Position numbers and translations under genes: made by a program
Shown here: positions 4,394-6,679 of the stretch, one piece after another
Numbering within the stretch: position 1 is the stretch's first letter
Layout: each line of letters opens with the position of its first letter
Notes under the pieces: model-generated
Seen by the model: only the letters and a program-made list of their open reading frames with translations
Told to the model about the DNA's origin: nothing
Database searches by the model: none
Source: Bacillota bacterium
GTDB lineage: Bacteria > Bacillota > Clostridia > Christensenellales > Borkfalkiaceae
Direction of reading: 5' to 3'
NCBI GenBank assembly: GCA_021768985.1
Contig: JAETTR010000068.1
Span: 1 to 6,679, forward strand
DNA length: 6,679 bases

Positions 4394-6679
4394 AAAAGAG
4401 TGCACAGCGTCTGGAACTCGATAAAATTTTATCCGCGGTCGCGGAATACGCCGTGCTCGAAGGGGGCAAGGCGGAGATTCTCGCCCTGCAACCCGCCGCC
4501 GATCTTGCGGCGGCGAAGCGCGCGCTCGACACGACGGACGAGGCGACCCGCCTCCTGTTCGTGCTCGGCGCGGGCGGAATCGAGAGCTTCCCGCCCCTCG
4601 GCGACGCGGTCGAACGCGCGGAAAAGGGCGCGACCCTCTCGTGCGGGGAGCTGTTGTCCTGCGCGCGGCTGTTGCGGTCGGCGCGGGTGCTGTATTCCTC
4701 GGTGCGCGCGCTTTCGGACGAGAGCATCGTCCGGTTCCGCGAACTGACGGCGCGGCTCGTGTTCGACGAGAATCTGGAAGAGGAGATCGGCAGAAAAATC
4801 GTGAACGAGTCGGAAATTTCCGATCACGCGAGCGAAAAGCTGTTTTCTCTCCGCAAAGAGATCCGCGCGCTCGGGGAGCGGATTCGCGCCCGCCTTTCCG
4901 CCTATCTCACGGGCGGGGAGAAGAAATATTTGCAGGACGGAATCGTCACCGTGCGCGGCGACCGGTTCGTGATTCCCGTAAAAGCGGAATACAAGCGCAG
5001 TATCAGGGGGTTCGTGCACGACCGTTCGGCGACGGGCGCGACCGTGTTTATCGAGCCCGAGGAAGTGCTCGAAATGAACAACGAGCTGATCACTCTCACC
5101 CTCGACGAGAAGGAAGAGGAGGAGCGCATTCTTGCGGAGCTCTCCCGCGGGATCGGGCGGCTTCGCGCCGAGCTCGAAGAGGATATCGCCCTGCTCGCCG
5201 AGGCGGACGGCTATTACGCCCGCGCGGAATACTGCTATAAACTCGGCTGTACGAAGCCCGCGCTGAACGGAAAGGGGCTCGTGGAGATCGTGAAGGGTCG
5301 GCACCCCCTGCTCGACAAAAAGACCGCCGTGCCCGTTTCCGTGCGGGTGGGCGGGGATTATCGCTTCCTCGTGGTGAGCGGCGCGAATACGGGCGGAAAG
5401 ACTGTCACTTTGAAAATGTGCGGACTGTTCTGTCTGATGGCGGCGTGCGGGTTGTTCGTGCCCGCGGCGGAGGGAACTTCGCTCGCCGTGTTCCGCGAGG
5501 TGTTCTGCGACATCGGCGACAGCCAGTCGATCGAAGAGAACCTTTCTACCTTCTCCTCGCACATCGTCAACCGGCGGGATATTTTAAAGGCGGCGGGAGA
5601 GAACGACTTCGTGTTGCTGGACGAGCCGGGCGGCGGAACCGATCCCGAAGAGGGGCAGGCGCTCGCCCGCGCGATTCTTTCTTCCCTGCTCAAAAAGGGT
5701 TGCCGCGGAATCGCGACCACCCACTATTCCTCGTTGAAGGAATTCGCCTACCAAACGGCGGGCATGGAGAACGGGTGCATGGAATTCGATTCGGGGGATT
5801 TTCGCCCGCTGTACCGCTTGAAGATCGGCGCGCCGGGGTCCTCGAACGCGCTTGCGATCTGCACGCGGCTGGGGCTTCCCGCCGACACGATCGAGGAGGC
5901 GCGGGGGTATCTCTCGGAGGGCGCGCGCAGCTACGAGCGCACCGTGCGGGCGGCGGAGGAGAGCCGCATTCGCGCGGAGGAAATTTCCCTCGAAGCGAAT
6001 CGGCTGAAATCGGAATGGGAGCAGAAGCTCGCGGCGCTCGGCAGGGAAGAGGCGAAGTTCGAAAAGGAACGGGAAAAGTTTTTGCTCTCCTCGAAAGCGG
6101 AGGCGCGGCGGATCGTCAACGAGCGCACCGCACAGGCGGAAGAGCTCTTAAAGGAAATCGAGGACGTCTTTGCGAAGGAATCCCTTTCGGAATCGGATCT
6201 GATCCGCGCGCGCACGCTGAAAAACAAGATGGCGCAGGCGCCCGAACGGGAAGAGGAAAAGGTGCGCGCCGTACCCGTGGACCCCGCGGCGCTCAAAGAA
6301 GGGGATCGCGTGCTGGTGGGGAGCATGAACGCGGAGGGGCAGGTCGTCTCCTGCCGCGCGGGCAAGAGCACGGCGGAGGTGCAGGTGGGCGCGCTGCGCG
6401 TCAAAGCGGAGATCAGAGACCTGTACGCCGTTTCCCGCTCGAACGCGGGCAAGGCGGAGGGAAAAAAGGTGACGGTGATCCGCAACCTTGCCGAACGCCC
6501 CGCGCTTCCGCGCGAGTGCAATCTGATCGGGCTTACGGTGGCGGAGGCGCTTCCCGAGCTCGAACAGTTTCTCGACCGCGCGCTGGTCGCCAATCTTACG
6601 GAAGTGCGGATCGTGCACGGCATGGGCACGGGCAAGCTCCGCGCCGCCGTTCAGAATTTTCTGCGCGGACACAGGCGGG
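4390..6679 (+). CDS. mutS2: MutS2 ATPase/endonuclease with Smr domain (3' end cut by window)
   Basis: The frame is open from the ATG at 4390 to the window edge, giving 763 codons of a family usually near 785-790 residues, so only the C-terminal tip is missing. MutS2 lacks the mismatch-recognition domain of MutS. It has been linked to suppressing homologous recombination, and in B. subtilis it senses and rescues collided ribosomes. Domains: core/lever region at 1 to about 300, including VHDRSATGATVFIEP at 209-223; ATPase with Walker A GANTGGKT at 331-338, IGDSQSIEENLSTFSSH following, Walker B LLDE ending at Glu412, and THYSSLKEF; a charged, probable coiled-coil at about 510-617; a KOW-like small barrel at 635-678; and the Smr domain from about 708 with HGMGTGKLR (His743). 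Oddities: Walker A has Ala where Pro is usual, Pro413 follows the Walker B Glu, and the Smr entry motif is CNLIG rather than LDLRG. It is coupled to the U32 gene by ATGA. Confidence 0.97.
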   Translation, partial: MKKSAQRLELDKILSAVAEYAVLEGGKAEILALQPAADLAAAKRALDTTDEATRLLFVLGAGGIESFPPLGDAVERAEKGATLSCGELLSCARLLRSARVLYSSVRALSDESIVRFRELTARLVFDENLEEEIGRKIVNESEISDHASEKLFSLRKEIRALGERIRARLSAYLTGGEKKYLQDGIVTVRGDRFVIPVKAEYKRSIRGFVHDRSATGATVFIEPEEVLEMNNELITLTLDEKEEEERILAELSRGIGRLRAELEEDIALLAEADGYYARAEYCYKLGCTKPALNGKGLVEIVKGRHPLLDKKTAVPVSVRVGGDYRFLVVSGANTGGKTVTLKMCGLFCLMAACGLFVPAAEGTSLAVFREVFCDIGDSQSIEENLSTFSSHIVNRRDILKAAGENDFVLLDEPGGGTDPEEGQALARAILSSLLKKGCRGIATTHYSSLKEFAYQTAGMENGCMEFDSGDFRPLYRLKIGAPGSSNALAICTRLGLPADTIEEARGYLSEGARSYERTVRAAEESRIRAEEISLEANRLKSEWEQKLAALGREEAKFEKEREKFLLSSKAEARRIVNERTAQAEELLKEIEDVFAKESLSESDLIRARTLKNKMAQAPEREEEKVRAVPVDPAALKEGDRVLVGSMNAEGQVVSCRAGKSTAEVQVGALRVKAEIRDLYAVSRSNAGKAEGKKVTVIRNLAERPALPRECNLIGLTVAEALPELEQFLDRALVANLTEVRIVHGMGTGKLRAAVQNFLRGHRR

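Noticed and set aside
4429..5562. Long open frame on the - strand opposite mutS2 (377 codons)
   Set aside because: Its translation is rich in Arg, His and Ala with no recognisable motif, and it lies wholly antisense to a convincing MutS2. In GC-rich genes with few stop codons this is an expected shadow.

Overview
The window suggests a high-GC member of the Bacillota (Firmicutes), probably a Clostridia-type lineage. The clues are an HPr kinase/phosphorylase (HprK), typical of Bacillota carbon catabolite control, located close to uvrC; a MutS2 with a C-terminal Smr domain; and a long two-lobed U32 'peptidase'. Codons prefer G or C in third position. No ribosomal RNA or other strong marker is present, so the lineage call is an inference.

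Layout: all genes lie on the + strand and are packed head to tail. In order they are the 3' end of uvrC (window edge to 487), a Cof-type HAD phosphatase (492-1322), hprK (1319-2245, interrupted by an in-frame TAG at 1709-1711), a U32-family protein with a DUF3656-type middle region (2261-4393), and mutS2 (4390 to the window end, lacking only its last residues). The only clear gaps between genes are 4 bases (488-491) and 15 bases (2246-2260). Two junctions are ATGA overlaps (1319-1322 and 4390-4393). I see no promoter, terminator, RNA gene, repeat, CRISPR array or mobile element, so the window reads as one polycistronic run of housekeeping genes.

Functional themes: UvrC acts in nucleotide excision repair. 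HprK controls sugar use by phosphorylating HPr on serine. Long U32 proteins of this type include RNA hydroxylation enzymes. MutS2 is now known as a ribosome-collision and rescue ATPase in Bacillus subtilis. The HAD enzyme is probably a general small-molecule phosphatase.

The most unusual point is hprK. The reading frame is of normal family length (308 codon positions before the final TAA) and its motifs are intact on both sides, but one TAG splits it at the boundary between the N-terminal domain and the P-loop kinase domain. It could be a sequencing error, a recent nonsense mutation, a genuine two-polypeptide HprK, or recoding. Smaller points of interest are non-consensus residues in the MutS2 Walker A, Walker B and Smr motifs. 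I did not find a convincing novel system; most of the window is ordinary.
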